From the NCBI GenBank assembly GCA_012522085.1, contig JAAYLE010000129.1, positions 1-32,001 of the forward strand: DNA of 32,001 nt, read 5' to 3'. The position numbers and the translations under genes are program-made. The first letter of the stretch is position 1. Each line of letters begins with the position of its first letter. The notes under the pieces are model-generated. The model had not been told where the DNA came from. It saw only the letters and a list, made by a program, of their open reading frames with translations, and made no database searches. This stretch comes from Bacillota bacterium. GTDB taxonomy: Bacteria > Bacillota > Limnochordia > JAAZLZ01. Below, one piece after another: positions 24,427-32,001 of the stretch.

Positions 24427-25986
24427 GTGGGGCGGGGAGTGGTCAAATCAGCCGGTCTGATGATGACCGGCATCTTCATCAGCCGTGTGTTGGGCTTCAT
24501 CCGGGAGCGGGCGGTGGCCCAAGTCTTCGGCCGGACGGCCGCGACCGACGCTTTCTTTGCGGCCTTCGCCATTCCCGACCTGATGTACTACATCCTCGTC
24601 GGCGGAGCCCTCAGTGCGGCTTTCATCCCTGTCTTCACCGGCTACCTGGCCCGGGGTCAAGAGGAGGAAGGCTGGCATGTAGCTTCGACCTTCATTAACA
24701 TCACCATTTTGCTCTTGTTGTTGTGTACAGGCCTGGGGATCATTTTCGCTCCTTCCCTGGCTCCTTTAGTCGCCTATCAGTTCAGCGGCGATCAGCTGGC
24801 GTTGTTAATAAGACTGATGCGGATCATGTTTCCGGCGGTTTTTTTCACCGCGCTCGCCGGCCTCACGATGGGGGTGCTGAACTCCTACCAGTATTTCGTC
24901 ACCTCCGCCTTGGGACCAATCATTTACAACACGGCCATCATCCTGTCCGCCTACCTCCTAGGTCCCCGCCTGGGGCTGATGGGGATGGCTCTAGGGGTTG
25001 TTCTAGGGGCCGTTGGCAACTTCTCGGTTCAGCTGCCGCCCTTGATCCAACGGGCCCGTGGCTATGTACCGACCATCGACATCCACCATGAAGGCATCAG
25101 ACATATGGTGGGGCTCATGCTGCCCGCCCTCTTGGGCCTGTCAATCGGCCAAATCAACCTGATCATCGGCCAAAACCTGGCCTCCGGGCTCGATGGCGGC
25201 ATCACCGCTTTGCGCCTTGCCAACCGGTTGATCCAGTTTCCCCTGGGGGTGTTCGCCATGGGGATCTCCACCGCCTTGTTTCCGGAGCTGACCAGGCTGG
25301 CCGCCAGAGGGGAAATGGAAGAGTTCAAGCGGAGCTTGTCTTTAGGCCTGCGGGTCGTCTTTCTGATCACTATTCCCGCGGGGATGGGCCTTCTTGCCCT
25401 TCGGGTGCCCATCGTTAGACTCCTTTTTGAATCCGGCCAGTTCACTTCCCGGGACACCCAGGCAACGGCAACGGCCCTGCTGTTTTACTCTTTCGGACTG
25501 TTCTCCCAGTCGGGGATCCAGCTGCTCACCAAGACCTTTTACTCCATCCGGGACACCCGCACGCCGGTCAAGATCGGCCTGCTTAATATAGTGGTCAATA
25601 CACTGCTCAGCATCTTCTTCCTGCGGCAAACCTCCCTCGGTCACGGGGGGCTGGCCCTCGCCTTTTCCTTGACCAGCCTGGTGAACATGATGGTCTTCTT
25701 ACACCTGCTTCGCCGGCGGCTGGGGACGATCGACGGGCGGCGCATCGTGACCACCACGCTGAAATCGATCTTTGCGTCCATCGTTATGGGTCTTTGCGTT
25801 GTGTTTGTGGCGAGCCGTCTGGAAGGGCTGTTGAACATGGCCCGCGTCAGCGGCCGCCTCCTTCAGGTTGGCCTATCCATCATGGTTGGCGTACTCACCT
25901 ATGCGTTGCTGGTTTTTCTTTTCCGGATGGAGGAGGTTGACTACATCATCCGACTCCTCAAGAAGCGACTTCCCTCGAGAACTTAG
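24427..25986 (+). CDS. murJ: Lipid II flippase MurJ
   Basis: This 519-residue protein of the MviN/MurJ family in the MOP superfamily has about 14 membrane segments. It flips the peptidoglycan precursor lipid II across the inner membrane. Family motifs include SRVLGFIRERAVAQVFG at the N-terminus, the FFAAFAIPDLMYYILVGGALSAAFIPVF stretch split over helices 1-2, and LLTKTFYSIRDTRTPVKIG in the second half. GTG 24427 was chosen because GGGAGG lies 8 bases upstream and gives the usual length; a longer frame from 24355 would run through the terminator hairpin. It may be expressed by read-through from spoIIP or from a promoter ahead of the hairpin. Confidence 0.95.
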   Translation: MGRGVVKSAGLMMTGIFISRVLGFIRERAVAQVFGRTAATDAFFAAFAIPDLMYYILVGGALSAAFIPVFTGYLARGQEEEGWHVASTFINITILLLLLCTGLGIIFAPSLAPLVAYQFSGDQLALLIRLMRIMFPAVFFTALAGLTMGVLNSYQYFVTSALGPIIYNTAIILSAYLLGPRLGLMGMALGVVLGAVGNFSVQLPPLIQRARGYVPTIDIHHEGIRHMVGLMLPALLGLSIGQINLIIGQNLASGLDGGITALRLANRLIQFPLGVFAMGISTALFPELTRLAARGEMEEFKRSLSLGLRVVFLITIPAGMGLLALRVPIVRLLFESGQFTSRDTQATATALLFYSFGLFSQSGIQLLTKTFYSIRDTRTPVKIGLLNIVVNTLLSIFFLRQTSLGHGGLALAFSLTSLVNMMVFLHLLRRRLGTIDGRRIVTTTLKSIFASIVMGLCVVFVASRLEGLLNMARVSGRLLQVGLSIMVGVLTYALLVFLFRMEEVDYIIRLLKKRLPSRT

Positions 25987-26132
25987 ATGAAGCCCTCCAA
26001 TGGGGCGGCAGCCCAAATGCCTCCCTCAGTGACCTTGTACTGCCAAGGGATAAAGTCATCGACACGCTCCTGTCCCGGGTCATGATGCGAAGGACCTTTA
26101 CCTTTTGCCATCCTAAGGGGATACTGAGCCAT
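25983..26132 (-). CDS. Possible 49-residue small protein, unsure
   Basis: A short minus-strand frame starts at ATG 26132 and ends in TAA overlapping the murJ stop. It would encode a polar peptide with a WQYKVTEGGIWAAAPLEGF tail. No Shine-Dalgarno precedes the ATG. I list it because it is the only plausible coding frame in the 25987-26267 gap; it may well be chance. Confidence 0.2.
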   Translation of the reverse strand: MAQYPLRMAKGKGPSHHDPGQERVDDFIPWQYKVTEGGIWAAAPLEGFI

Positions 26133-26282
26133 GGGATGAATACAGGCGGTAGCAAGCTGGGTCCCATGTCATGGGGCGGTCCCGTAACAATCGACCTTCA
26201 GCCCTCATAGTATGTAGCTGAATACAAGACTGTTGCCCGGCCGACAAGGTGTTGCGCCGGTCACACTTTGAGGGGGATCGAG

Positions 26283-26510
26283 GTGCTTTTGAGTCAGCTG
26301 CCCGTCGGCAAGACAGGGGAAGTAGTCGCCATCACTTGCTCCGGGTTGATGCGGCGAAGGCTGCTTGACTTGGGCCTAGTCCCGGGCACTAAGATTCAGA
26401 CCTTGCGTCAAAGTCCTGGAGGGGATCCGCTTGCTTTCAACATCCGGGGAGCGGTGATCGCCTTGCGTTTGGACACCGCTTCCCAGGTGAAGATACGACT
26501 GGTAAAGTGA
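26283..26510 (+). CDS. feoA: Ferrous iron transport protein A (FeoA)
   Basis: This 75-residue cytoplasmic SH3-like protein accompanies FeoB. The typical core is present: LPVGKTGEVVAI, then RRLLDLGLVPGTKIQTLRQSPGGDPLAFNIRG (over 20, seen as two adjoining halves), ending in ALRLDTASQVKI. GTG 26283 is the likely start, with AGGGGG six bases upstream; a TTG at 26268 would add five residues and lie across that site. feoB follows after 15 bases. The 272 bases upstream hold no Fur, DtxR or MntR box that I can recognise. Confidence 0.92.
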   Translation: MLLSQLPVGKTGEVVAITCSGLMRRRLLDLGLVPGTKIQTLRQSPGGDPLAFNIRGAVIALRLDTASQVKIRLVK

Positions 26511-26525
26511 ACGGAGGGAACAACC

Positions 26526-27284
26526 ATGAAGGGGCAGCCGGTGCAGCCTTTGCTACGATTCGGCATTGAGAAGGCGGACTCCCCGGTGGTCGCGTTGGCA
26601 GGAAATCCCAACACCGGGAAGACGACGATCTTTAATGCCCTGACTGGACTTAATCAACATACGGGCAATTGGCCGGGCAAGACTGTTGTCCAAGCGAGGG
26701 GGAAATACTGCTATGGAGGCCAGGAAGTGGTCTTGGTTGACCTGCCGGGCACATACTCCCTCCTGGCCAATTCAGTGGAGGAGCAAATTGCCCGGGATTT
26801 CATCTACTTCGGTCGACCTGCGGCCACCATCGTCGTTGCCGACGCCACCTGTCTGGAGCGCAATTTGAATCTGCTGCTGCAGGTGGTGGAAATAACTCCC
26901 TTCGTCATCCTTTGCATCAACCTAATCGATGAAGCCAGACGCAAGCTGATCAAGATCGATTTTGCCAGGCTCCAGGAGCGACTGGGCATCCCCGTGGTCC
27001 CCGTATCGGGCCGGACCGGCGAAGGGTTGGAGCTGCTAAAAAAGACGGTGCTGGAGATGGTCACCGGGCAGCTCAGACCCTCGCCCAAGCAGATCATCTA
27101 CGACGGCGAAGTGGAAGGGGCCCTCCACCAAATTCTGCCGGAAATCAAGGGCATCGTCGGGGATGACGCAACTAGCCGCTGGCTGGCCTTGCGCCTGTTG
27201 GAAGGAGACGAGACGGTGGTCCAGGGCATACAGCACTATCTGACGACCGATCCTCCCCCGAGGCTCGAGGAGGTGTTGGCATGA
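26526..27284 (+). CDS. feoB: FeoB GTPase domain protein (split FeoB, N-terminal half)
   Basis: This 252-residue protein carries only the cytosolic part of FeoB. The G1 loop is GNPNTGKT (26-33), a G2-type threonine lies in GNWPGKTV, G3 is DLPGTYSL (from Asp72), G4 is NLID where many GTPases have NKxD (normal variation for FeoB), and G5 is near SGRTGEG. A helical domain of the GDI type follows. It should power or gate iron(II) import by the membrane half encoded next. ATG 26526 has GGAGGG upstream. The stop overlaps the next start as ATGA. In most bacteria both halves are one polypeptide. Confidence 0.93.
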   Translation: MKGQPVQPLLRFGIEKADSPVVALAGNPNTGKTTIFNALTGLNQHTGNWPGKTVVQARGKYCYGGQEVVLVDLPGTYSLLANSVEEQIARDFIYFGRPAATIVVADATCLERNLNLLLQVVEITPFVILCINLIDEARRKLIKIDFARLQERLGIPVVPVSGRTGEGLELLKKTVLEMVTGQLRPSPKQIIYDGEVEGALHQILPEIKGIVGDDATSRWLALRLLEGDETVVQGIQHYLTTDPPPRLEEVLA

Positions 27285-28660
27285 GCGTGGATCTTGGCCG
27301 GATCCTGCAGCGAGCCCAGGACCTTTCCTGTGGTGAAGACGCCGTGCGGGATAAAGTCGTTGCGCGGATTTACCAGGAGGCCGAGTCCCTGGCAAGCGAA
27401 GTCGTCATGGCCGAAAAACCGGCCAGGGACTGGGACACTTTGATCGACGATGTCCTCACCTCGAAGAGGTTTGGCTACCCCTCGATGCTGGCCTTGCTGG
27501 CCTTCGTCCTTTGGCTGACCATCAGCGGCGCCAATCTTCCATCTCAGCTGCTCGCCCGCCTCCTCTTCGCGGGCGAAGAGGGGCTGAGCCGTCTCTTTCT
27601 CTCGTTTGGGGCTCCGGACTGGCTCCATGGCCTGTTGGTCCTTGGCGTCTATCGCTGCCTGGCCTGGGTGGTGTCCGTCATGCTGCCGCCAATGGCCATT
27701 TTCTTTCCCCTCTTCACCCTCCTCGAAGATCTTGGCTACCTGCCTCGGGTAGCCTTTAACTTGGACGGCTTTTTCCAGAAAGCGGGGGCCCACGGCAAAC
27801 AGGCCCTGACCATGAGCATGGGCTTTGGCTGCAACGCGGCAGGAGTAATCGCCTGCCGCATTATCGAGTCGCCCCGGGAGCGGTTAATCGCCATTTTGAC
27901 CAACAACTTCGTTCCCTGCAACGGCCGCTTTCCCACGCTAATCGCCATGAGCAACATCTTCTTGGGAGCTATGGCCCTTAACGGCAGCTCCTTTCTCGCC
28001 GTCTTGCTGGTGGCCGGGTTGGTGGTGGGCGGCATCGCCATCACCTTAGTGGTCTCGAGGCTCCTGTCCGCTACTCTACTGAAGGGAATCCCGTCCCATT
28101 TTGCCCTAGAGCTGCCCCCTTACCGGCCGCCCCAAGTGCTCCAGGTCATCCTCCGCTCCGTTTTCGATCGGACCCTCTTCGTCCTTTGGCGAGCGGTGAA
28201 GGTGGCCGCTCCCGCGGGCGCCGTCGCGTGGGGGCTGGCCAACATCCATGTTGACGGACTTAGCCTCCTCGGTCACACGGCCCAGGTCCTAGAGCCTTTA
28301 GGTGCGGCCATGGGGCTTGACGGGGTTATCCTGCTTGCCTTCATCCTGGGGCTTCCGGCCAATGAGATCGTCATTCCCATCATCCTGATGGGCTACCTGT
28401 CCGCCGGCGCCATGCTGGAATTAGAGGGCCTGCCGGCTCTGCGCGAGCTGTTGTTGGCTAACGGCTGGACCTGGGTGACGGCCTTGAATATGATGCTTTT
28501 CTCCCTGCTCCATTTTCCCTGCGGCACCACCTTGCTCACCATCCGCAAGGAGACCCAGAGCTGGAAATGGACTCTGCTGGCCGCCCTCATACCGACACTG
28601 ATCGGTACAGCTGTCTGCATTCTCGTGGCCCAGGGGGCAAGACTTGTGGGGCTGGCCTAG
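27281..28660 (+). CDS. feoB: FeoB membrane permease protein (split FeoB, C-terminal half)
   Basis: This 459-residue membrane half of FeoB contains two Gate (nucleoside-recognition) domains. Family motifs include SMGFGCNAAGV with the first conserved Cys, NNFVPCNGRFPTLI with the second, ILGLPANEIVIPII, and HFPCGTTLLTIRKET. It carries iron(II) across the inner membrane together with the GTPase half. ATG 27281 overlaps the upstream stop by 4 bases and has its own AGGAGGTG at 27268-27275, so the split is real and not a frameshift. The regulator gene follows after 21 bases. Confidence 0.93.
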   Translation: MSVDLGRILQRAQDLSCGEDAVRDKVVARIYQEAESLASEVVMAEKPARDWDTLIDDVLTSKRFGYPSMLALLAFVLWLTISGANLPSQLLARLLFAGEEGLSRLFLSFGAPDWLHGLLVLGVYRCLAWVVSVMLPPMAIFFPLFTLLEDLGYLPRVAFNLDGFFQKAGAHGKQALTMSMGFGCNAAGVIACRIIESPRERLIAILTNNFVPCNGRFPTLIAMSNIFLGAMALNGSSFLAVLLVAGLVVGGIAITLVVSRLLSATLLKGIPSHFALELPPYRPPQVLQVILRSVFDRTLFVLWRAVKVAAPAGAVAWGLANIHVDGLSLLGHTAQVLEPLGAAMGLDGVILLAFILGLPANEIVIPIILMGYLSAGAMLELEGLPALRELLLANGWTWVTALNMMLFSLLHFPCGTTLLTIRKETQSWKWTLLAALIPTLIGTAVCILVAQGARLVGLA

Positions 28661-28681
28661 TCTGGAAGGAGGGGACCCGGC

Positions 28682-29158
28682 ATGCTGACGGAAAGCATGG
28701 AGGATTACCTGGAAATGATGTATCGCTTGGAGAGCGAGAAGGGTTATATCAAGGTGGTGGACCTGGCCAACTGTCTCAAAGTCAAGCCGTCGTCGGTCAC
28801 CAGGATGATCCAGAAGCTCGATGAAGCTGGATTCTTGACCTATGAAAAGTACCGCAACATCGCGTTGAACGAATCAGGCCGGAAGGTGGGTCGTTTTCTG
28901 GTCTGGCGGGATCAAGTCTTGAAGGATTTCCTGCGGATCTTGAACTCTCCCGTTGGGGTCGATGAGCAGGTGGAAGGGATCGAGCATTACATCACTCCGC
29001 CCACCATGAGCCTCATCAGAAGCCTCCTGACCTACTTTCGGGACGGCCCCCATCGTCTGCAGGAGCTTAGGGAAATCCAGCGCGTGCCGAGCTATCCTGA
29101 TGGCGAATGTTTAGACAGCCTTCGCTGCTGGCTCTTCCGCCACGAGCGGGATGACTAG
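28682..29158 (+). CDS. MntR/DtxR-family metal-dependent transcriptional regulator
   Basis: This 158-residue protein has an N-terminal winged helix (about 1-70) and a dimerisation/metal domain (about 71-140). It aligns without gaps to Bacillus subtilis MntR over the first 80 residues (from memory). Asp8 and Glu11 are kept, but the metal ligand His77 is Asp77 (RFLVWRDQ). Glu98, Glu101 and His102 in VEGIEHY match MntR Glu99, Glu102 and His103. MntR proteins repress metal uptake genes when metal is bound. Its place at the end of the feo operon suggests it senses iron(II) or manganese and controls these genes. GGAAGGAGGGG lies before ATG 28682. Two cysteines near the C-terminus (ECLDSLRCW) are an extra feature. 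Confidence 0.9.
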   Translation: MLTESMEDYLEMMYRLESEKGYIKVVDLANCLKVKPSSVTRMIQKLDEAGFLTYEKYRNIALNESGRKVGRFLVWRDQVLKDFLRILNSPVGVDEQVEGIEHYITPPTMSLIRSLLTYFRDGPHRLQELREIQRVPSYPDGECLDSLRCWLFRHERDD

Positions 29159-29165
29159 GTACTCT

Positions 29166-29194
29166 TTGGCCTCCAGGGAAGGGTGTAGTATAAT
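29166..29194 (+). promoter_or_regulatory. Promoter of lepA-hemW
   Basis: TTGGCC (29166-29171) and a perfect TATAAT (29189-29194) are 17 bases apart. The start codon follows 36 bases later. It separates lepA from the iron operon. Confidence 0.75.
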
Positions 29195-29229
29195 AGCGAA
29201 GGAGAATGAGATGAGAGAGGGAGCATTCC

Positions 29230-31029
29230 TTGGATCAAGAGCGCATTCGCAACTTTTGCATCATCGCCCATATTGACCACGGCAAGTCCACCTTGGCCGA
29301 CCGTCTCTTGCAGCAGACCAATACGGTGAGCGAGCGGGAGATGGTGGACCAGATCCTGGACCAAATGGATCTGGAGCGGGAGCGGGGGATAACGATCAAG
29401 CTGCAGGCCGTTCGCTTGGAATATGCAGCTAAGAATGGCCAGACCTACATCCTGAACCTGATCGACACCCCTGGCCATGTGGACTTCTCCTACGAGGTGT
29501 CTCGGAGCCTGGCGGCTTGTGAAGGCGCACTGCTGGTCATTGACGCCTCCCAGGGCATCGAAGCCCAAACCTTGGCCAATTTGTACATGGCCTTAGACAA
29601 TGACCTGGAGATCATCCCCGTCATCAACAAGATCGATTTGCCCAATGCCGAAGTTGAGCGGGTTCTAGGCGAACTGGAGGAAACCATCGGCTTTGACAGG
29701 GACCAGGTTATCCTGGCCAGCGCCAAGACGGGCGAAGGAGTGGGGGAGATCCTGGAGGCGGTGGTCCAACGGATTCCCCCTCCCCGGGGCAATCCACAAG
29801 CACCCCTGAAAGCCTTGATCTTTGACTCCCATTACGACGTTTATCGGGGAGCTGTCGCCTACATCCGGGTGGTGGACGGCGTTGTCAAGGTGGGGGAGGG
29901 GATCAAAATGATGTCATCGGGACGGGAGTTTGAGGTGACGCAGCTTGGCGTCTTCCGTCCCCAGATGGTCAGCGTCGAAGAGCTCGCGGCGGGCGAAGTG
30001 GGCTGTCTACTGGCGAGCCTGAAGGATGTCAAAGACACCAGGGTGGGTGATACCATCACCCACACCAACCGACCGGCAGCCGATCCCCTGCCTGGATACC
30101 GGGCTGCTCGCCCCATGGTTTACGCGGGGCTTTACCCGGTCAACAATGAGGACTTCGAAGACCTGCGGACGGCTTTAGAAAAACTGCAGCTCAACGATGC
30201 GAGCCTGTCTTTCGAACCGGAAACCTCGGCCGCCCTCGGCTTTGGTTTTCGCTGCGGCTTCTTGGGCCTGCTGCACATGGAAATCGTTCAGGAAAGGCTG
30301 GAGCGACAGTTCGATCTGAATCTGATCACCACCGCTCCAAACGTAGTCTATCGGGTGACGACGACGGACGGGGAGACTCTAGTAGTGGACAACCCCGCCT
30401 CCTTCCCTCCCCAAGGCGCCATCCTCTCCATCGAGGAGCCCTATGTGGACGCGACTGTCATCGTCCCCAGCGACTTTGCCGGTCCGGTGATGGAGCTTTG
30501 CCAGGATCGACGGGGGACCTTCCAAACGATGGAGTATATTACTCCGGAAAGGATGGTCATTAGGTACTCCCTGCCCCTATCGGAGATTCTCCTTGATTTC
30601 TTTGACCGCCTCAAGTCCCGCACCCGGGGCTACGCCTCTTTAGATTATGAGTTTCGGGGCTACCAAGAGTCGGACTTGGTCAAATTGGATGTGTTGCTTA
30701 ACGGCAAACCGGTCGATGCCCTCTCCTGCATCGTGCATCGCAGCCGAGCCCAGAAGCGGGGGCGGCAGCTGGCAGAGAAGCTGAAAGAGGTCATCCCCCG
30801 GCAGCTCTTTGAGGTCCCCATCCAGGCAGCCATCGGCGGGAAGATCATCGCCCGGGAGACAGTGCGGGCCCTGCGCAAGGACGTACTGGCCAAATGCTAC
30901 GGGGGGGACGTCACCCGGAAGCGAAAGCTCCTGGAGAAGCAGCGGGAAGGCAAACGCCGGATGAAGCAATTTGGCGATGTGGAGGTGCCCCAGGAGGCCT
31001 TCATGGCCATTCTGAAAGTGGATGACTGA
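29230..31029 (+). CDS. lepA: Elongation factor 4 (LepA), ribosomal back-translocase GTPase
   Basis: This 599-residue full-length translational GTPase acts on the ribosome, where it can reverse translocation and aids initiation or assembly. G1 is AHIDHGKST near the N-terminus, the switch I region contains RERGITIK, G3 is DTPGHVD, G4 is NKID and G5 is near SAKTGEG. Domains II, III and V follow, and the LepA-specific C-terminal domain ends with [17 protein letters not shown]. The start is TTG 29230 with GAGAGGGAG upstream. It has its own promoter. The stop overlaps the hemW start region by 8 bases, so the two are co-transcribed. Confidence 0.98.
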   Translation: MDQERIRNFCIIAHIDHGKSTLADRLLQQTNTVSEREMVDQILDQMDLERERGITIKLQAVRLEYAAKNGQTYILNLIDTPGHVDFSYEVSRSLAACEGALLVIDASQGIEAQTLANLYMALDNDLEIIPVINKIDLPNAEVERVLGELEETIGFDRDQVILASAKTGEGVGEILEAVVQRIPPPRGNPQAPLKALIFDSHYDVYRGAVAYIRVVDGVVKVGEGIKMMSSGREFEVTQLGVFRPQMVSVEELAAGEVGCLLASLKDVKDTRVGDTITHTNRPAADPLPGYRAARPMVYAGLYPVNNEDFEDLRTALEKLQLNDASLSFEPETSAALGFGFRCGFLGLLHMEIVQERLERQFDLNLITTAPNVVYRVTTTDGETLVVDNPASFPPQGAILSIEEPYVDATVIVPSDFAGPVMELCQDRRGTFQTMEYITPERMVIRYSLPLSEILLDFFDRLKSRTRGYASLDYEFRGYQESDLVKLDVLLNGKPVDALSCIVHRSRAQKRGRQLAEKLKEVIPRQLFEVPIQAAIGGKIIARETVRALRKDVLAKCYGGDVTRKRKLLEKQREGKRRMKQFGDVEVPQEAFMAILKVDD

Positions 31030-32001
31030 AAACCCTTGGGGGCTGTACGTACACATTCCTTATTGCCTGCGCAAATGTCCCTATTGCGACTTCAATTCCT
31101 ATCCCCTAAGCCGATGGTCCCGGGAAGAACGGGGCCGCTACCTACAGGCCATCGCCCGGGAAATGGGGGGAATTGCCGTTTCCCGTGCCCCCATCAGCCT
31201 GTACTTTGGCGGCGGCACCCCAACGACCCTTCCTCCAGGGGATCTGGCCCGGCTCCTCGACCTTGCCCGCAACAAGTGGGACTTGGGGGAGCGGGTTGAG
31301 ATCACCATCGAAGCCAACCCAGACACCGTTAGCTTAGAGATCCTGAGGGAACTTAGGGCGGCCGGATTCAATCGATTGAGCCTGGGCGTCCAGTCCCTGC
31401 GGGATCAGGATCTTGCCATCCTCGGCCGTACGTATACTTCCCAGACTGTGCATCAGGCCCTGCAGGCTGCCCGCCTGGCGGGCTTCAGTAATATAGGGAT
31501 CGATCTCATCTACGGCCTTCCCGGGCAAAGCATCGAGAATTGGCGGGAGACTTTGCAGGGAGCCTTAGAACTAGAAGTCCAGCACATTTCCTGTTATTCG
31601 CTGCAAGTTGAAGAGGGTACCCCCATGGCCTATGCCGTCAAGAGGGGAGAGCTCGCCCTGCCCCCGGAGGATGACTGCCTAGAGATGTTCCTGATGACAT
31701 GGATGGTCCTGGGCAGAGGCGGCTATGAGCATTACGAGATAGCCAATTTTGCCCAGCCGGGCCTTGAGTGCCGCCACAACCTCCTTTACTGGCAAAACAG
31801 CTGGTATCTGGGGATCGGGGCGGGAGCCCACTCCCATTGGGAGCGGAGGCGATGGGCCAACGTCGAAGATCCGGGCAAGTATGCCGAGCTCATCCTGGCG
31901 GGGGAGGCCCCCGTGGAGGATGAGAGAGCTTTGACGGAAGGGGAGGAGATGGATGAGACGGCTTTCCTGGGCCTGCGTCTCCGTCGGGGAGTGGACCTGG
32001 A
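31022..32001 (+). CDS. hemW: Radical SAM protein HemW (partial, runs off the window)
   Basis: The visible 326 codons begin [15 protein letters not shown] and carry the 4Fe-4S cysteines Cys15, Cys19 and Cys22 (CxxxCxxC) of radical SAM proteins. Further HemW/HemN-family motifs are [27 protein letters not shown] and a C-terminal [20 protein letters not shown]. HemW is a haem chaperone related to coproporphyrinogen dehydrogenase HemN; the motif spacing and the pairing with lepA favour HemW. ATG 31022 lies inside the end of lepA in another frame, with only a weak AAGTGG site, so translation is probably coupled. The 3' end is beyond the window. Confidence 0.94.
   Translation, partial: MTENPWGLYVHIPYCLRKCPYCDFNSYPLSRWSREERGRYLQAIAREMGGIAVSRAPISLYFGGGTPTTLPPGDLARLLDLARNKWDLGERVEITIEANPDTVSLEILRELRAAGFNRLSLGVQSLRDQDLAILGRTYTSQTVHQALQAARLAGFSNIGIDLIYGLPGQSIENWRETLQGALELEVQHISCYSLQVEEGTPMAYAVKRGELALPPEDDCLEMFLMTWMVLGRGGYEHYEIANFAQPGLECRHNLLYWQNSWYLGIGAGAHSHWERRRWANVEDPGKYAELILAGEAPVEDERALTEGEEMDETAFLGLRLRRGVDL

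Noticed and set aside
27268-27284. Frameshift in a single feoB gene
   Set aside because: The second half has its own AGGAGGTG and ATG with a neat ATGA overlap, and neither domain boundary is broken.
1-32001. CRISPR array, rRNA or tRNA genes, prophage, or intact insertion sequence
   Set aside because: No regularly spaced repeats, no recognisable tRNA or rRNA sequence, and no transposase, integrase or phage genes were seen on either strand.

Overview
The window is G+C-rich chromosomal DNA from a bacterium that most resembles an endospore-forming Bacillota (Firmicutes). The main markers are spoIIP (spore engulfment hydrolase), comEA, the YfmF/YfmH M16 peptidase pair, an MntR/DtxR-type regulator and the lepA-hemW pair. 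Ribosome binding sites are strong AGGAGG types and GTG/TTG starts are common. A complete RND efflux system with two TolC-family proteins points to an outer membrane, so a diderm spore-former (for example a Limnochordia-like or Halanaerobiales-like lineage) is the best guess. That placement is inferred from gene content only.

Layout. 1-1340: a secreted protein of unknown function, its terminator, and a dead, ORF-less group II intron (class IIC-like) inserted just after the terminator. 1363-5452 (minus): two tandem, nearly identical secreted flavoproteins (FMN-binding domain plus fumarate-reductase-like FAD domain), each with its own duplicated promoter. 5648-6673 (minus): a PLP enzyme of the D-cysteine desulfhydrase/ACC deaminase family. 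6841-13414 (plus): an efflux operon of adaptor, RND pump fused in frame to a TolC-type outer membrane factor, and a second TolC-like protein that lacks the beta-barrel segments. 13411-14055 (minus): a zinc-ribbon membrane protein. 14225-15022: a secreted coiled-coil/lectin-like protein.

15031-18162: leuS behind a promoter and an attenuator-like hairpin, then comEA. 18279-20822: the M16 pair linked to EF-P modification. 21009-25986: 5-formyl-THF cyclo-ligase, a bactofilin-like membrane protein, an ArgA-type acetyltransferase, spoIIP and murJ. 26283-29158: an iron-uptake operon, feoA, split feoB and an MntR-like regulator. 29230 to the end: lepA and the start of hemW, which runs off the window.

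Working together: the efflux genes form a self-contained tripartite pump. feoA, the two feoB halves and the regulator form a ferrous iron import unit. leuS, comEA, spoIIP, lepA and hemW look like parts of an ancestral clostridial gene order that other genes have opened up. The points most worth a second look are the RND-TolC fusion with an internal signal peptide, the barrel-less TolC relative beside it, the fossil intron, the duplicated flavoproteins with an altered active-site motif, and the His-to-Asp change at a metal ligand of the MntR-like regulator.
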